A stretch of DNA of 51,330 bases from Bacteroidota bacterium (GTDB lineage Bacteria > Bacteroidota > Bacteroidia > B-17B0 > Aurantibacillaceae): the NCBI GenBank assembly GCA_003153315.1, contig PLYA01000061.1:1-51330 (forward strand), read 5' to 3'. Made by a program: the position numbers and the translations under genes. Shown in pieces: positions 26,301 through 34,613 of this stretch (positions are counted from its first letter, which is position 1; every line of letters begins with the position of its first letter). The notes under the pieces were generated by a model. That model saw only the letters and a list, made by a program, of their open reading frames with translations. It ran no database searches and was not told the origin of the DNA.

Positions 26301-27747
26301 ATATCAGGAGCAGGTAATGAGGCTCTCTCAAAAGCTGGCCAACTTCAGTAAAGGCGATGCCGATGTGCTGCGTAAAGCCATGGGTAAAAAACAAAAAGAT
26401 GTCCTCGATAAAATGAAGGGCAAATTTGTAGAAGGTTGCGCTAAAAACGGACACGATACAAAGGTCTGCGAAAAGGTTTGGGTAGATTGGGAAGCCTTTG
26501 CATCCTACGCTTTCAACAAATCACACTCTACCTGCTACGCTTATTTAGCATTTCAAACTGCTTATTTAAAAGCCAATTACCCTTCTGAGTTTATGGCTTC
26601 TGTACTTACCCACACCATGGGCGATATTAAGAACGTTACCTTCTTTATGGAAGAGTGCAAGCGCATGGGCATTAAAGTATTGGGGCCTGATGTAAATGAA
26701 AGCATAGGAGATTTCTCCGTAAACGAAAACGGAGATATACGCTTTGGCATGACCGCGATTAAAGGAGTAGGCAGTAACGTAGTAGAAGGCATAGTGGCCC
26801 AACGCAATGAAGCAGGCAACTTTGTTAGCGTATTCGATATAGCAAAACGTTTGGATAGTAAAGCCATAAACAAAAAAAGTTTAGAGGCTTTATCTCTTGC
26901 AGGTGCTTTCGATTCTTTTGAAGGAATTACACGCTCTATGTTTTTTGCAACTGATAAAGACGGTCAAACTCTTACCGAAAAACTAATCCGCTACGGAAAT
27001 AGTTTTAATACAGGAACTGAAACCAATCAGGCATCCTTATTCGGAGAAGACACCGAAGCACAAATTTCTGAACCGGCTTTGCCAAAAGTAGAGCCCTGGG
27101 GGCAGCTAGAACAACTTGCAAAAGAAAAAGAAGTAGTAGGCTTTTATATCTCGGGGCATCCCTTAGATGAATTCAAATTAGAGATTCAACACCTCTGCAA
27201 ACAATCACTGGCAGATTTATCTGATTTAAAAGCCTTCGAAAACAAAGAAGTAACCGTAGCAGGTATTGTTACCGATGTGCAGCACCGAACCTCAAAAACA
27301 GGCAAACCCTTTGGCACCTTTGCACTCGAAGATTACATGGGTTCATTCGAGTTTATTTTATTCGGCGAAGATTATATCAAGTTCAGAAACTATTTAAGCC
27401 CTGCCTTATTTTTAATGGTAAGAGGCAGGGTGCAAACCCGCTTTAATCAAGCAGACAACCTCGAGCTAAAAATCTCTAAAATAGATTTACTATCCGAATT
27501 GAAAGAAAAAGCATTCAGCTCTGTAAAAGTAAAAGTAGGAGTTACTGATGTGAACCCCGATTTTATAGATAAGATAGAAAAACTAATAGCTTCCAACCCC
27601 GGCAAGTGCGGTATAGAAATTCATGTAGAAGATAAAACCGATAACATGTCGGTTAAAATGTATTCCAAAACAAAAAAGGTAGGCATCAGCAACGATTTTA
27701 TGCTGGAACTAAACCGACTCAACGGCGTGGAATGTGAATTGAAGTAG
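23383..27747 (+). CDS. dnaE: DNA polymerase III alpha subunit with fused DnaQ-like exonuclease
   Basis: The 1454-residue replicative polymerase. Residues 1 to about 190 are a DEDDh 3'-5' exonuclease (FDTETTG at 5-11, GHNIEFDLSIVG, and HNAAFDVQATA). A linker follows, then the PHP domain (THLHNHTQYSVLQ ... AITDHGNMYG). The polymerase core has GPGRGSAAGSVVAY and the catalytic PDIDIDFDDEGRD, and a C-terminal OB fold (KEVTVAGIVTDVQHRTSKTGKPFGTF) and tau-binding end complete it. Standard DnaE is about 1160 residues; the extra length is the proofreading domain, so editing is probably built into this polypeptide. Fusions of this kind are known in Bacteroidota. Transcribed alone. Confidence 0.96.
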   Translation: MFLIFDTETTGLPRNYNAPLSDSDNWPRVVQIAWQLHDVKGNLLSANSIIVKPNGFTIPFNAAQVHGISTERALTEGEDLQVVMNEFVEVVKQTKYLCGHNIEFDLSIVGAEFIRLGMPDYFSGKPVIDTKNDDVTEFCAIPGGRGGKYKWPKLEELYVKLFNQGFEAAHNAAFDVQATAKAFFELLKRSILKVSELPNSELQTINYVSPDLSELLSSEKKLKNQEAKTKDVKETSTAEVQTSNIKFTHLHNHTQYSVLQATSDIDDMVKRAISFGSPALAITDHGNMYGAFLFWQSVDKQNKAIKAHNDAIDKGEKEGAKKQELKAIIGCELYICKDRLDKSKQDNGFTQVFLAKNRSGYQNLSKLSSIGFTEGSYYVPRIDREALSRHKDGLIATTGSLSGEIPNLILNVGETQAEEAFIWWKEQFGDDFYVELNNHNLPEEAAVNETLLRFAKKYGVTYFAANNNYYLDKKNAAAHDVLLCVKDNQLKETPIGRGRGFRYGFPNQEFYFKSPAEMQKVFSDMPEALENTNEIVNKIESFKLGRDVLLPKFNIPNEFKDVRDEDPTDEGKGNRGENAYLKHLTYEGAKTRYPDLSPEIKERIDFELSVMERMGFPGYFLIVSDFTTEARRLGVSVGPGRGSAAGSVVAYCLGITNIDPIKYDLLFERFLNPDRISMPDIDIDFDDEGRDKVIDYVIKKYGSNQVAQIITYGTMGGKSAIRDAARVLNLSLPDATVLTKSYPESLAASLKALLSPEGIDKKYLEEIKDRREFVEQSHNFRKLADGKTLQAEVLKQAYDLEGCVRNTGIHACGVIITPDEMSKFVPVCKAKDSDMLVTQFDNSVAESAGLLKMDFLGLRTLTIIKDALKHVKHRHNLEIDIDAIPLDDKKTYELFQRGETNGIFQFESAGMQKYLKDLKPDSFTDLIAMNALYRPGPIAYIPNYINRKHGKEPIVYDLEGMDEFLKETYGITVYQEQVMRLSQKLANFSKGDADVLRKAMGKKQKDVLDKMKGKFVEGCAKNGHDTKVCEKVWVDWEAFASYAFNKSHSTCYAYLAFQTAYLKANYPSEFMASVLTHTMGDIKNVTFFMEECKRMGIKVLGPDVNESIGDFSVNENGDIRFGMTAIKGVGSNVVEGIVAQRNEAGNFVSVFDIAKRLDSKAINKKSLEALSLAGAFDSFEGITRSMFFATDKDGQTLTEKLIRYGNSFNTGTETNQASLFGEDTEAQISEPALPKVEPWGQLEQLAKEKEVVGFYISGHPLDEFKLEIQHLCKQSLADLSDLKAFENKEVTVAGIVTDVQHRTSKTGKPFGTFALEDYMGSFEFILFGEDYIKFRNYLSPALFLMVRGRVQTRFNQADNLELKISKIDLLSELKEKAFSSVKVKVGVTDVNPDFIDKIEKLIASNPGKCGIEIHVEDKTDNMSVKMYSKTKKVGISNDFMLELNRLNGVECELK

Positions 27748-27835
27748 GGCGTTCCGGCAGATTACTGCCGTCGGGCTTTACGTTCCAAGCTTTGCGGTTA
27801 CGCAAAGGCTTTCCACTGCAATCCCTTACGCATGC
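27748..27835. repeat. Dispersed palindromic repeat downstream of dnaE
   Basis: Two perfect small hairpins: CGGCAG-ATTA-CTGCCG (27755-27770) and CTTTGCG-GTTA-CGCAAAG (27790-27807), followed by GGCTTTCC and TGCAATCCCTTACGC, a sequence type I recall as widespread between Bacteroidota genes. Bases 27767-27794 match 15633-15660. The first hairpin could stop dnaE transcription, but no T-run follows it. Confidence 0.6.
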
Positions 27836-27851
27836 TAACCCTACAAAGAGG

Positions 27852-28082
27852 CACTTACATACAATAAGAGTGCACTCGGGTAAAACCCCAGTGCACTTGG
27901 GTAAAACTTGAAGCCACTCAGGCAAAACTTAGGGGCACTCGGGTAAAACTCATGAGCACTCGGGCAAAACTTGGAGCCACTCAGGCAAAACTCCTATACA
28001 CTCAGGTAAAACTTCTGTATACTCAGGCAAAACTTCCATGCACTTGGATAAATCTTCTATACACTCAGGCAAAACGCACTAC
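27852..28082. repeat. 21-bp tandem repeat array C (11 units)
   Basis: Ten clear 21-bp units from 27873 to 28082, preceded by one decayed unit (27852-27872). The conserved part of each unit is CACTCRGGYAAAAC (14 bases), followed by about seven variable bases. The two variable positions inside the core (R and Y) are transitions three bases apart, silent if read as His-Ser-Gly-Lys-Thr, but units 2 and 3 have stops in that frame. The array ends 60 bp before a glycosyltransferase gene. No P-type gene lies nearby. Confidence 0.93.
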
Positions 28083-28142
28083 AAATACCATAGTTTTTGT
28101 AATATTGATGCATAAAACTGCGTTAGTTGCAGAAAATAACTC

Positions 28143-29261
28143 ATGCCCAAAGCCATTGTTTCTGTTATAAATGACTTAGTAACCGACAGACGCGTACACA
28201 AAACCTGCATGTTACTTACCGAACAGGGCTACGAAGTAACATTGGTTGGCAGGATTTTAAAAAATTCTTTGCCCTTAGACCAAAGACCCTATCAAACCCA
28301 CCGCATGAAACTATGGTTTGAGAAAGGAGTTGCTTTTTATGTCGAGTTTACCATCCGTTTATTCTTCTTTTTGCGCAAGAATAAAGCAAGTTTATTAGTC
28401 TCAAATGATTTAGATACCCTGCTGCCCAACTATTATTTCAGTAAACGCAGAAAATGTGCCTTGGTATATGATAGTCATGAGATATTTTGCGAAGTTCCTG
28501 AGTTGCAGGAAACTCCTCTAAAAAAGAAGATATGGGAAAGCTTAGAAAAAGCTATAGTACCTAAACTAACCTATTGCATAACCGTTAACCAAAGCATTGC
28601 CAATTGGTTTACGCAGAAATACAAAACACCATTTAAAGTAGTAAGAAACATACCTGATATAATTTTAGTTAACAGGATAAAAACTAGAACCGAGGTAAAC
28701 TTGCCTCTAGATAAAAAGATAATTCTTTTGCAGGGCGCAGGCATAAATGTGCAGCGCGGTGCCGAAGAAGCAGTTGATGCCATGCACTATATTAATAATG
28801 CGATTCTATTAATTATCGGCGGAGGAGATGTTATTTGCTTGTTAGAGAAAATGGCAGCCGAAGAAAGCTTAAAAGGCAAGGTATTTCTTTTACCTAAAAT
28901 GAAACCCGAAGAACTTTATCAATACACCTGCAATGCCGATATTGGCTTATCGCTTGATAAAGCTACCAACATTAATTACCAATACAGTCTGCCCAATAAA
29001 TTATTTGATTATGTATATGCAGGAGTACCTGTATTAGCAAGTCCGCTAAAAGAAATTAAATCTTTTATTGACAAATATAAAGTAGGCATTTGCATTGAAG
29101 AACATGATGCCAAACACATAGCAGATAAAATAAATTATATGCTTAGCTCTGCTGATTATGCTACATGGAAAGCCAACACCAAAATAGCCTCAGAAGAAAA
29201 TAGTTGGGAAAAAGAAAAGCAAGTTTGGATTGATATATTTAAAGATATAAAGAGCAAGTAA
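28143..29261 (+). CDS. Family 4-type glycosyltransferase
   Basis: A 372-residue GT-B glycosyltransferase. The N-terminal half has VSVINDLVTDRRVHKTCMLLTEQGYEVTLVGR, and YDSHEIFCEVPEL is a typical acceptor-side motif. The C-terminal nucleotide-sugar half has ILLQGAGINVQRGAEEAVDAM, then YQYTCNADIGLSLDKATNINYQYSLPNKLFDYVYAGVPVLAS, where the conserved glutamate of the EX7E motif is replaced. It acts in cell-surface polysaccharide assembly (inference). It directly precedes another glycosyltransferase with no gap. Confidence 0.88.
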   Translation: MPKAIVSVINDLVTDRRVHKTCMLLTEQGYEVTLVGRILKNSLPLDQRPYQTHRMKLWFEKGVAFYVEFTIRLFFFLRKNKASLLVSNDLDTLLPNYYFSKRRKCALVYDSHEIFCEVPELQETPLKKKIWESLEKAIVPKLTYCITVNQSIANWFTQKYKTPFKVVRNIPDIILVNRIKTRTEVNLPLDKKIILLQGAGINVQRGAEEAVDAMHYINNAILLIIGGGDVICLLEKMAAEESLKGKVFLLPKMKPEELYQYTCNADIGLSLDKATNINYQYSLPNKLFDYVYAGVPVLASPLKEIKSFIDKYKVGICIEEHDAKHIADKINYMLSSADYATWKANTKIASEENSWEKEKQVWIDIFKDIKSK

Positions 29262-30377
29262 TTGGAAAAACACCTTCATATAATCTCCTTTGATGTCCCA
29301 TACCCCGCCAATTACGGAGGCGTGATAGATGTTTTTTACAAGCTAAAGAACCTGCACAAAGCCGGTGTGAAAATTATCCTTCATTGCTTCGAATATGACA
29401 GAAGCGAACAAAAAGAACTTAATAAATATTGCGATAAAATATACTATTATAAGCGTAACACTTCTTTTATAAACCAACTTTCATCTATTCCCTTTATTAT
29501 TAAATCAAGAGATTCCCAACTGCTAATAGCTAACTTATTGAAAGATGAATACCCCATTTTATTTGAAGGATTGCACACCTGTTATTTTCTGAATGATAGA
29601 CGTTTAACAAATCGTTTTAAAATATACCGCGAGAGCAATATAGAACATGAATATTATGCACATCTGGCTAAATCAGAAAAGAACCTCGTAAAGAAAATGT
29701 ACTTCTTACTTGAAGCAAATAAACTTCGTAACTTCCAAAAACAACTGATTAATGCTGATTTAATGCTGGTGGTTTCAACTGCCGACAGGGATTATCTGCA
29801 AAGCCAATTCCCTACGAAGGGAATAGAATACCTGCCCAGTTTTCATGCTTTTGATAAAGTAAAAATTAAAGAAGGCAAAGGAGAATATATTTTATACAAT
29901 GGAAACCTTCAAGTAGCAGAAAACATAAAAGCAGTTGAGTATCTTATTAAAATGGTATTCTCTAAAATAAAACATCCAGTAATTATTGCCGGGTTAAATC
30001 CTAATACCAAAATATATAATTGGATAAAATCCTACCCTCATTTACAAATTAAAGCAAATCCAAGCGAGGCAGAGATGCAAACTTTGATTGAAGAGGCACA
30101 TATACATTGTTTATATACGCATCAGGCAACGGGATTAAAATTAAAACTACTGAACGTATTATATAGCGGCAGATTCTGCATTTGTAATGAAGATATGCTT
30201 ACAGGTACCAACTTGCAACAAACTTGTATAGTAAAAAATACAGCAGCTGAAATGGCAGAAGCGATAAATAATACGTTTAACAAAGAATTTACAATAGATT
30301 TAATAAGCTTTAGAAAGCAATCCCTACTGGCATTTGATAATGCTGCTAAAACCCAACAACTGATAAATTATTTATAA
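29262..30377 (+). CDS. GT-B glycosyltransferase
   Basis: A 371-residue protein beginning HIISFDVPYPANYGGVIDVFYKLKNL, a common start of glycosyltransferase group 1 proteins. It contains EYILYNGNLQVAENIKAVEYLI and IIAGLNPN near the nucleotide-sugar-binding half and IHCLYTHQATGLKLKLLNVLYSGRFCICN near the end. Start: a TTG that begins immediately after the preceding stop codon, with no other in-frame start near the conserved N-terminus. The two genes clearly form one unit. Donor and acceptor are unknown. Confidence 0.85.
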   Translation: MEKHLHIISFDVPYPANYGGVIDVFYKLKNLHKAGVKIILHCFEYDRSEQKELNKYCDKIYYYKRNTSFINQLSSIPFIIKSRDSQLLIANLLKDEYPILFEGLHTCYFLNDRRLTNRFKIYRESNIEHEYYAHLAKSEKNLVKKMYFLLEANKLRNFQKQLINADLMLVVSTADRDYLQSQFPTKGIEYLPSFHAFDKVKIKEGKGEYILYNGNLQVAENIKAVEYLIKMVFSKIKHPVIIAGLNPNTKIYNWIKSYPHLQIKANPSEAEMQTLIEEAHIHCLYTHQATGLKLKLLNVLYSGRFCICNEDMLTGTNLQQTCIVKNTAAEMAEAINNTFNKEFTIDLISFRKQSLLAFDNAAKTQQLINYL

Positions 30378-30385
30378 AATAAACG

Positions 30386-30393
30386 TACTTTTG
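30386..30393 (+). promoter_or_regulatory. -7 box of the cystathionine beta-synthase gene
   Basis: A perfect TAnnTTTG match (TACTTTTG) 35 bases before the start codon at 30429. Confidence 0.5.
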
Positions 30394-30428
30394 TTCGCTG
30401 AATTTTTAATCAAAAATCTTATCTATAC

Positions 30429-31793
30429 ATGAAATACTGCAAAAACATATTAGAAACCATTGGTAATACCCCAATGGTAAAGATTAACCGTATTACTAAA
30501 GACATCCCCGCTTTGGTGCTTGCAAAAGTTGAGACCTTTAACCCTGGCAATTCTATTAAAGACCGCATGGCTTTAAAGATGATTGAAGATGCAGAAAAAG
30601 ACGGGCGCCTAAAACCGGGCGGAACTATTATAGAAGGGACTTCGGGTAATACGGGCATGGGTTTGGCTATTGCTGCTGTTATTAAAGGATATAAATGTGT
30701 GTTTACTTCTACCGATAAACAAAGTAAAGAAAAGTTTGATGCCCTGCGTGCCTTTGGTGCAGAGGTTGTTGTGTGTCCTACCAACGTAGAACCTGAAGAT
30801 GAACGTTCTTATTACTCAGTATCCTCACGTTTGGTAAGTGAAATTCCTAATGCATGGAAGCCTAATCAATATGATAACCTTTCTAACTCTCAGGCACATT
30901 ACGAAAGTACAGGTCCTGAAATATGGGAACAAACTGATGGAAAAATTACACACTTGGTAGTTGGTGTTGGAACAGGTGGCACTATTTGCGGTACGGGTAA
31001 ATACCTGAAAGAAAAGAACCCTAACATTAAGATATTAGGTATTGATACCTATGGTTCTGTATTTAAGAAGTATAAAGAAACCGGCATCTTCGATAAGAAC
31101 GAAATCTATCCTTATATCACAGAAGGCATTGGTGAAGATTTCCTTCCTAAGAATGTTGACTTCAGTATCATCGATCATTTTGAAAAGGTTACCGATAAAG
31201 ATGCTGCTATTATGACGCGTCGTATTGCAAGAGAAGAAGCTATACTTGCAGGTAACTCGGCAGGAAGTGCCATGGCAGGTCTTATGCAAATGAAAGATAT
31301 GTTTAAGAAAGATGATGTGGTAGTAATTATCTTTCATGACCATGGCACACGTTATTTAGGCAAAATGTTCAATGATGACTGGATGCGCGACCGTGGCTTC
31401 TTAGAAGACACTAAACCAAAAGCCATTGATTTAATTGCTTCGCATAAAAACCAAAAGCTATTAACTATTCCTTTTGATGAGAAGATAACGAATGCTGTTG
31501 CTTTAATGACTAAATACAACATTTCTCAAATACCGGTAAAAAAAGGAAACGAGTTTGTAGGTGCACTTAATGACAGTCATGTTTTTGCACAACTGATAGC
31601 CAACGATACGTTGAAACAGGAAACGGTAGACAAGGTAATGCAAAAACCTTTTCCGTTTGTAAGCATGAACGCCAGCATTGAAGATGTGTCTAAAATGATT
31701 ACCAAAGAAAGTAATGCTGTGCTAATGAAAGACAGGCTTGGCGAGGTGCACATCATTACCAAACACGATATTATAGAGTCTATCAGTAAATAA
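30429..31793 (+). CDS. Cystathionine beta-synthase
   Basis: A 454-residue PLP enzyme that joins serine (or O-acetylserine) and homocysteine or sulfide. Residues 1 to about 325 form the cysteine-synthase fold: ILETIGNTPMVKINRI, PLP lysine K44 in NSIKDRM, EGTSGNTGMGLA, and the phosphate loop GVGTGGTICGTG. Residues about 335-454 are a CBS-domain pair, as in eukaryotic-type CBS. There is no heme-binding N-terminal extension. It works in transsulfuration or cysteine synthesis. The PhyH gene starts four bases after its stop. Confidence 0.93.
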   Translation: MKYCKNILETIGNTPMVKINRITKDIPALVLAKVETFNPGNSIKDRMALKMIEDAEKDGRLKPGGTIIEGTSGNTGMGLAIAAVIKGYKCVFTSTDKQSKEKFDALRAFGAEVVVCPTNVEPEDERSYYSVSSRLVSEIPNAWKPNQYDNLSNSQAHYESTGPEIWEQTDGKITHLVVGVGTGGTICGTGKYLKEKNPNIKILGIDTYGSVFKKYKETGIFDKNEIYPYITEGIGEDFLPKNVDFSIIDHFEKVTDKDAAIMTRRIAREEAILAGNSAGSAMAGLMQMKDMFKKDDVVVIIFHDHGTRYLGKMFNDDWMRDRGFLEDTKPKAIDLIASHKNQKLLTIPFDEKITNAVALMTKYNISQIPVKKGNEFVGALNDSHVFAQLIANDTLKQETVDKVMQKPFPFVSMNASIEDVSKMITKESNAVLMKDRLGEVHIITKHDIIESISK

Positions 31794-31796
31794 GCG

Positions 31797-32810
31797 ATGG
31801 CTGATAATAAGTTGGTAGATTTTTTACGCTCCTTAAAGGTAACCTACTCTGCTTATAATTTGTTGCACTCTTCTCAGTTAGCACATAACAAAGCTCCTTA
31901 TAAAAATGCAGGTTTGCGCAAAGCTTTGTTTCAAAGTATTTCTTCCAAAGATTTTAAGGGTTTGCCGGTAGGAGATATTCCCTGGATGGATAAGGATGTT
32001 TCTTATGAAGATGTAAAACAAAAACTAAGAGCCGAGCAAAGCGAATACATAAGCACAAATAAAGAACATAATAAAAAGCGAATAAGCACCAACTTTACGG
32101 ATGATGTAAAAGAGCAAATACTTGCTTGGAAAGAAAACGGGTATTTGGTGTTAAAGAGCTTTATTACTCCGCAGGTTGCCGATTCTATCAATAAAGAAAT
32201 AGAAGATTTATTAGCCGAAAAGAAAGTTGAATTTACCTTAGGCAATAAGGTAATGTTTGCCAACAAACAATCTAAAATTATACAAAGCATTGCTACACAA
32301 AAAAGCATTACAGATATTCTTAGTTTTATTTTAGGAAGAGAAGTTGTTCCTTTTCAAACTATTAATTTTATAACAGGTAGTCAGCAGCACGCGCATAGCG
32401 ATTCTATACACATGACTACCTACCCGCTTGGTTATTTAATTGCTATTTGGGTTGCACTGGAAGATGTGGATGAAACCAACGGACCATTATGCTATTACCC
32501 CGGCAGTCATAAATTGCCTTATATACTTAACCATGATTATGAAAGGGGTGGTAATGCTTTAACGGTTGGTGCAGATAGCAACTATTTAAAGTACGAAGAG
32601 AAAATTGGAGAGGTAGTTAGAACCACCAACTTTACTAAAAAGATATTTATCGCAAAAAAAGGAGATGTGCTTATTTGGCATGCTAACCTGATACATGGCG
32701 GAGAAAAAATTACTAACCCCAACAGCACTCGCAAAAGTATGGTGGTGCATTATTTTGCCAAAGATGTTATTAAATATCATGAGATAACAGAGCGGCCTGC
32801 TTTGCTTTAG
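31797..32810 (+). CDS. Phytanoyl-CoA dioxygenase (PhyH) family protein
   Basis: A 337-residue Fe(II)/2-oxoglutarate-dependent oxygenase. The facial triad is visible as HSD in QQHAHSDSIHM and the distal His in LIWHANLIHGG; the 2OG-binding Arg follows in NSTRKSMVVHY. The jelly-roll core starts around residue 110 (WKENGYLVLKSFITPQVADSI). The first 100 residues are a family-specific extension. Substrate unknown; members hydroxylate lipids, halogenated or natural-product compounds. Co-transcribed with the cystathionine beta-synthase by spacing. Confidence 0.87.
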   Translation: MADNKLVDFLRSLKVTYSAYNLLHSSQLAHNKAPYKNAGLRKALFQSISSKDFKGLPVGDIPWMDKDVSYEDVKQKLRAEQSEYISTNKEHNKKRISTNFTDDVKEQILAWKENGYLVLKSFITPQVADSINKEIEDLLAEKKVEFTLGNKVMFANKQSKIIQSIATQKSITDILSFILGREVVPFQTINFITGSQQHAHSDSIHMTTYPLGYLIAIWVALEDVDETNGPLCYYPGSHKLPYILNHDYERGGNALTVGADSNYLKYEEKIGEVVRTTNFTKKIFIAKKGDVLIWHANLIHGGEKITNPNSTRKSMVVHYFAKDVIKYHEITERPALL

Positions 32811-32831
32811 GTTGGTTTTGCCTAAATAGCT

Positions 32832-33656
32832 TTATTTAAAATAAGTGTTTAGTAAGAAAGAATAGGATTGGTGTAAATAAGCAACTGCCTCTTTCGATTT
32901 AAAAGCCCCTGTGGTAGAATGTTCATTATGCTCTATCTGTAACGCAGGTTCATATAGCATATTTAAATTCAGTTTCAATGCCTGTTCGGCAATAAATAGT
33001 TCTTCACCAAACAATACACAAGGGTAATTTATTGTTCCTCCTTTTTCAAAGAAGAATTTATTAAATATCATAAAAGAACCATGTACGGCATAAGGTTTCA
33101 TTGATTTGTTAGGGGCAGCATTAGCCTTACCTGATAATTTAGATTTTGCTACATGATAAAGGGTAAATAAGCTATATAAAAAATAAGTAGAAGAAATAAA
33201 CTTAAAGAACTTCAGTTTACTTTCTTTTATCCTATTAATAATATAAGGATTTTGATCATGTTTATAAAGAATAGAATGTATAGAAGGTCCAAGTATATCA
33301 AAATTAGTATCAGATAGTTTATTTTGTAATTCATGAAAGAAATCACTTGCTAATCTTATGTCCGTATTACATATAATTACTGCCTGAGGGTACTCTTTAT
33401 TCCTGTCTAAATAGTTTGTTAAGCCCAAATTAGCTGCTCCAAAATAACCCAGATTGCTCCCTGATTTAACTAAAGTAATATTTGAATACTTGCGTTCTAT
33501 TTCATTTAATAAGGAAGTCCTGCTGCCATTATCTGTAATTACTATTTCAATAAAATTGTTTTCAAAAGGTTTTAATTGTTTCTCAATAAAGGAACATACC
33601 TCTTCTTCGTTAAAGTAATTTACCAGTAGGAATAATATGTTAGGCCTGTCCAGCAA
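32832..33656 (-). CDS. Family 2 glycosyltransferase
   Basis: A 274-residue GT-A enzyme: LFLLVNYFNEEEVCSFIEKQL at the start, the EIVITDNGS motif, the donor-binding VIICNTDIRL (an N-D variant of the usual DxD), and VLFGEELFIAEQALKLN near the acceptor site, then a C-terminal helical extension. The style is that of rhamnosyl-type GT2 enzymes in surface polysaccharide clusters. Last gene of the five-gene minus-strand operon, starting three bases after the RgpF-like gene. Confidence 0.87.
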   Translation of the reverse strand: MLDRPNILFLLVNYFNEEEVCSFIEKQLKPFENNFIEIVITDNGSRTSLLNEIERKYSNITLVKSGSNLGYFGAANLGLTNYLDRNKEYPQAVIICNTDIRLASDFFHELQNKLSDTNFDILGPSIHSILYKHDQNPYIINRIKESKLKFFKFISSTYFLYSLFTLYHVAKSKLSGKANAAPNKSMKPYAVHGSFMIFNKFFFEKGGTINYPCVLFGEELFIAEQALKLNLNMLYEPALQIEHNEHSTTGAFKSKEAVAYLHQSYSFLLNTYFK

Positions 33657-33659
33657 TGA

Positions 33660-34607
33660 TTAGGTATCTGAGGTTCCTGCTAAAATATTTATACGGGTGT
33701 CGCCCCTCAGCTTTCTTCTTATGAGAATAAATTTATGGAATAAGACTGTAAGCAGCTTACTTCTTTTAGCAAGTCGGTAAAAGAATAAAACAAAGTTATA
33801 AATGTAAATATCTATTTTACTGCTGCGCTTGAAATCCTTAATGGCTATATCAAAATCAATAAGTGGTTGGTTTTTATTTACCTCTTTTATTAATTTTATA
33901 TATACATTCTGATTTAACTTAAAGTTCATGCGCAACATAGAAAGATATTCTCCTTTGCGGTAGGAGCGGAAGATAATTTTCTTTTTAATCATAGGTATTC
34001 CCCCACGAATAAATTCTTCAATAACTAAAAAGGATGGGTTTTGTGCAGCAATATCATTTTTACTGGTAAACATAGCAGCCACTTTTAGTCCTTGCTTTCT
34101 CAGATTTGCACTTAAACCAATTTCATAGGTGTAGATTACATTCTTATAATCATTTATAAGTCCATTTTCCATAAAGTAATCATACACTGACTTAATGGCA
34201 TTTTTATTAATGACTATAAAATAAGACTGTATATGCAAGGCAACACTCCTGGAAGAAACCAATCCGCAATAATCAAAGTCATTACTATTTATCCACTTAA
34301 AAACATCATCAAGGGGTTTAAATAAAATACAGGAATCATTTATCAATCCTACTCTATCATAATCTAGAGAAGGATATTCTTTAAATGCTTTATACCACAT
34401 ACCAAAATCAAAGCCTTCGTTAGATACGAACTTCAAAGTGACATTCTTCTTTTTTAAATAAGCAAGCTCTGTTTCTTTGAGTTCCTTTTCATTGGTAAGA
34501 AAAACAATTTCTGTAAAATGCTTTTCTAATTCTTCTAAATAAAACTTAACATAATAGGGAATGTAATCCAGTGTAAAATAGCTACTATAAAAACAAATGG
34601 ATTTCAT
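33660..34607 (-). CDS. RgpF-like glycan biosynthesis protein
   Basis: A 315-residue protein resembling the rhamnan synthesis RgpF family: ICFYSSYFTLDYIPYYVKFYLEEL, then KFVSNEGFDFGMWYKAF and RVGLINDSCILFKPLDDVFKWI, which are the family's N-G-D-G and LxNDS blocks. RgpF-type enzymes add side-chain or backbone sugars to rhamnose-containing polysaccharides. The C-terminal 80 residues are basic and may lie at the membrane. The spacing of 6 bp to the upstream GT2 and 3 bp to the downstream one makes it an operon member. Confidence 0.8.
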   Translation of the reverse strand: MKSICFYSSYFTLDYIPYYVKFYLEELEKHFTEIVFLTNEKELKETELAYLKKKNVTLKFVSNEGFDFGMWYKAFKEYPSLDYDRVGLINDSCILFKPLDDVFKWINSNDFDYCGLVSSRSVALHIQSYFIVINKNAIKSVYDYFMENGLINDYKNVIYTYEIGLSANLRKQGLKVAAMFTSKNDIAAQNPSFLVIEEFIRGGIPMIKKKIIFRSYRKGEYLSMLRMNFKLNQNVYIKLIKEVNKNQPLIDFDIAIKDFKRSSKIDIYIYNFVLFFYRLAKRSKLLTVLFHKFILIRRKLRGDTRINILAGTSDT

Positions 34608-34613
34608 ATAACC

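Noticed and set aside
32806..32826. Terminator between PhyH and the glycan operon
   Set aside because: TTTAGG and CCTAAA can pair, but six AT-rich pairs without a T-run are too weak to call.
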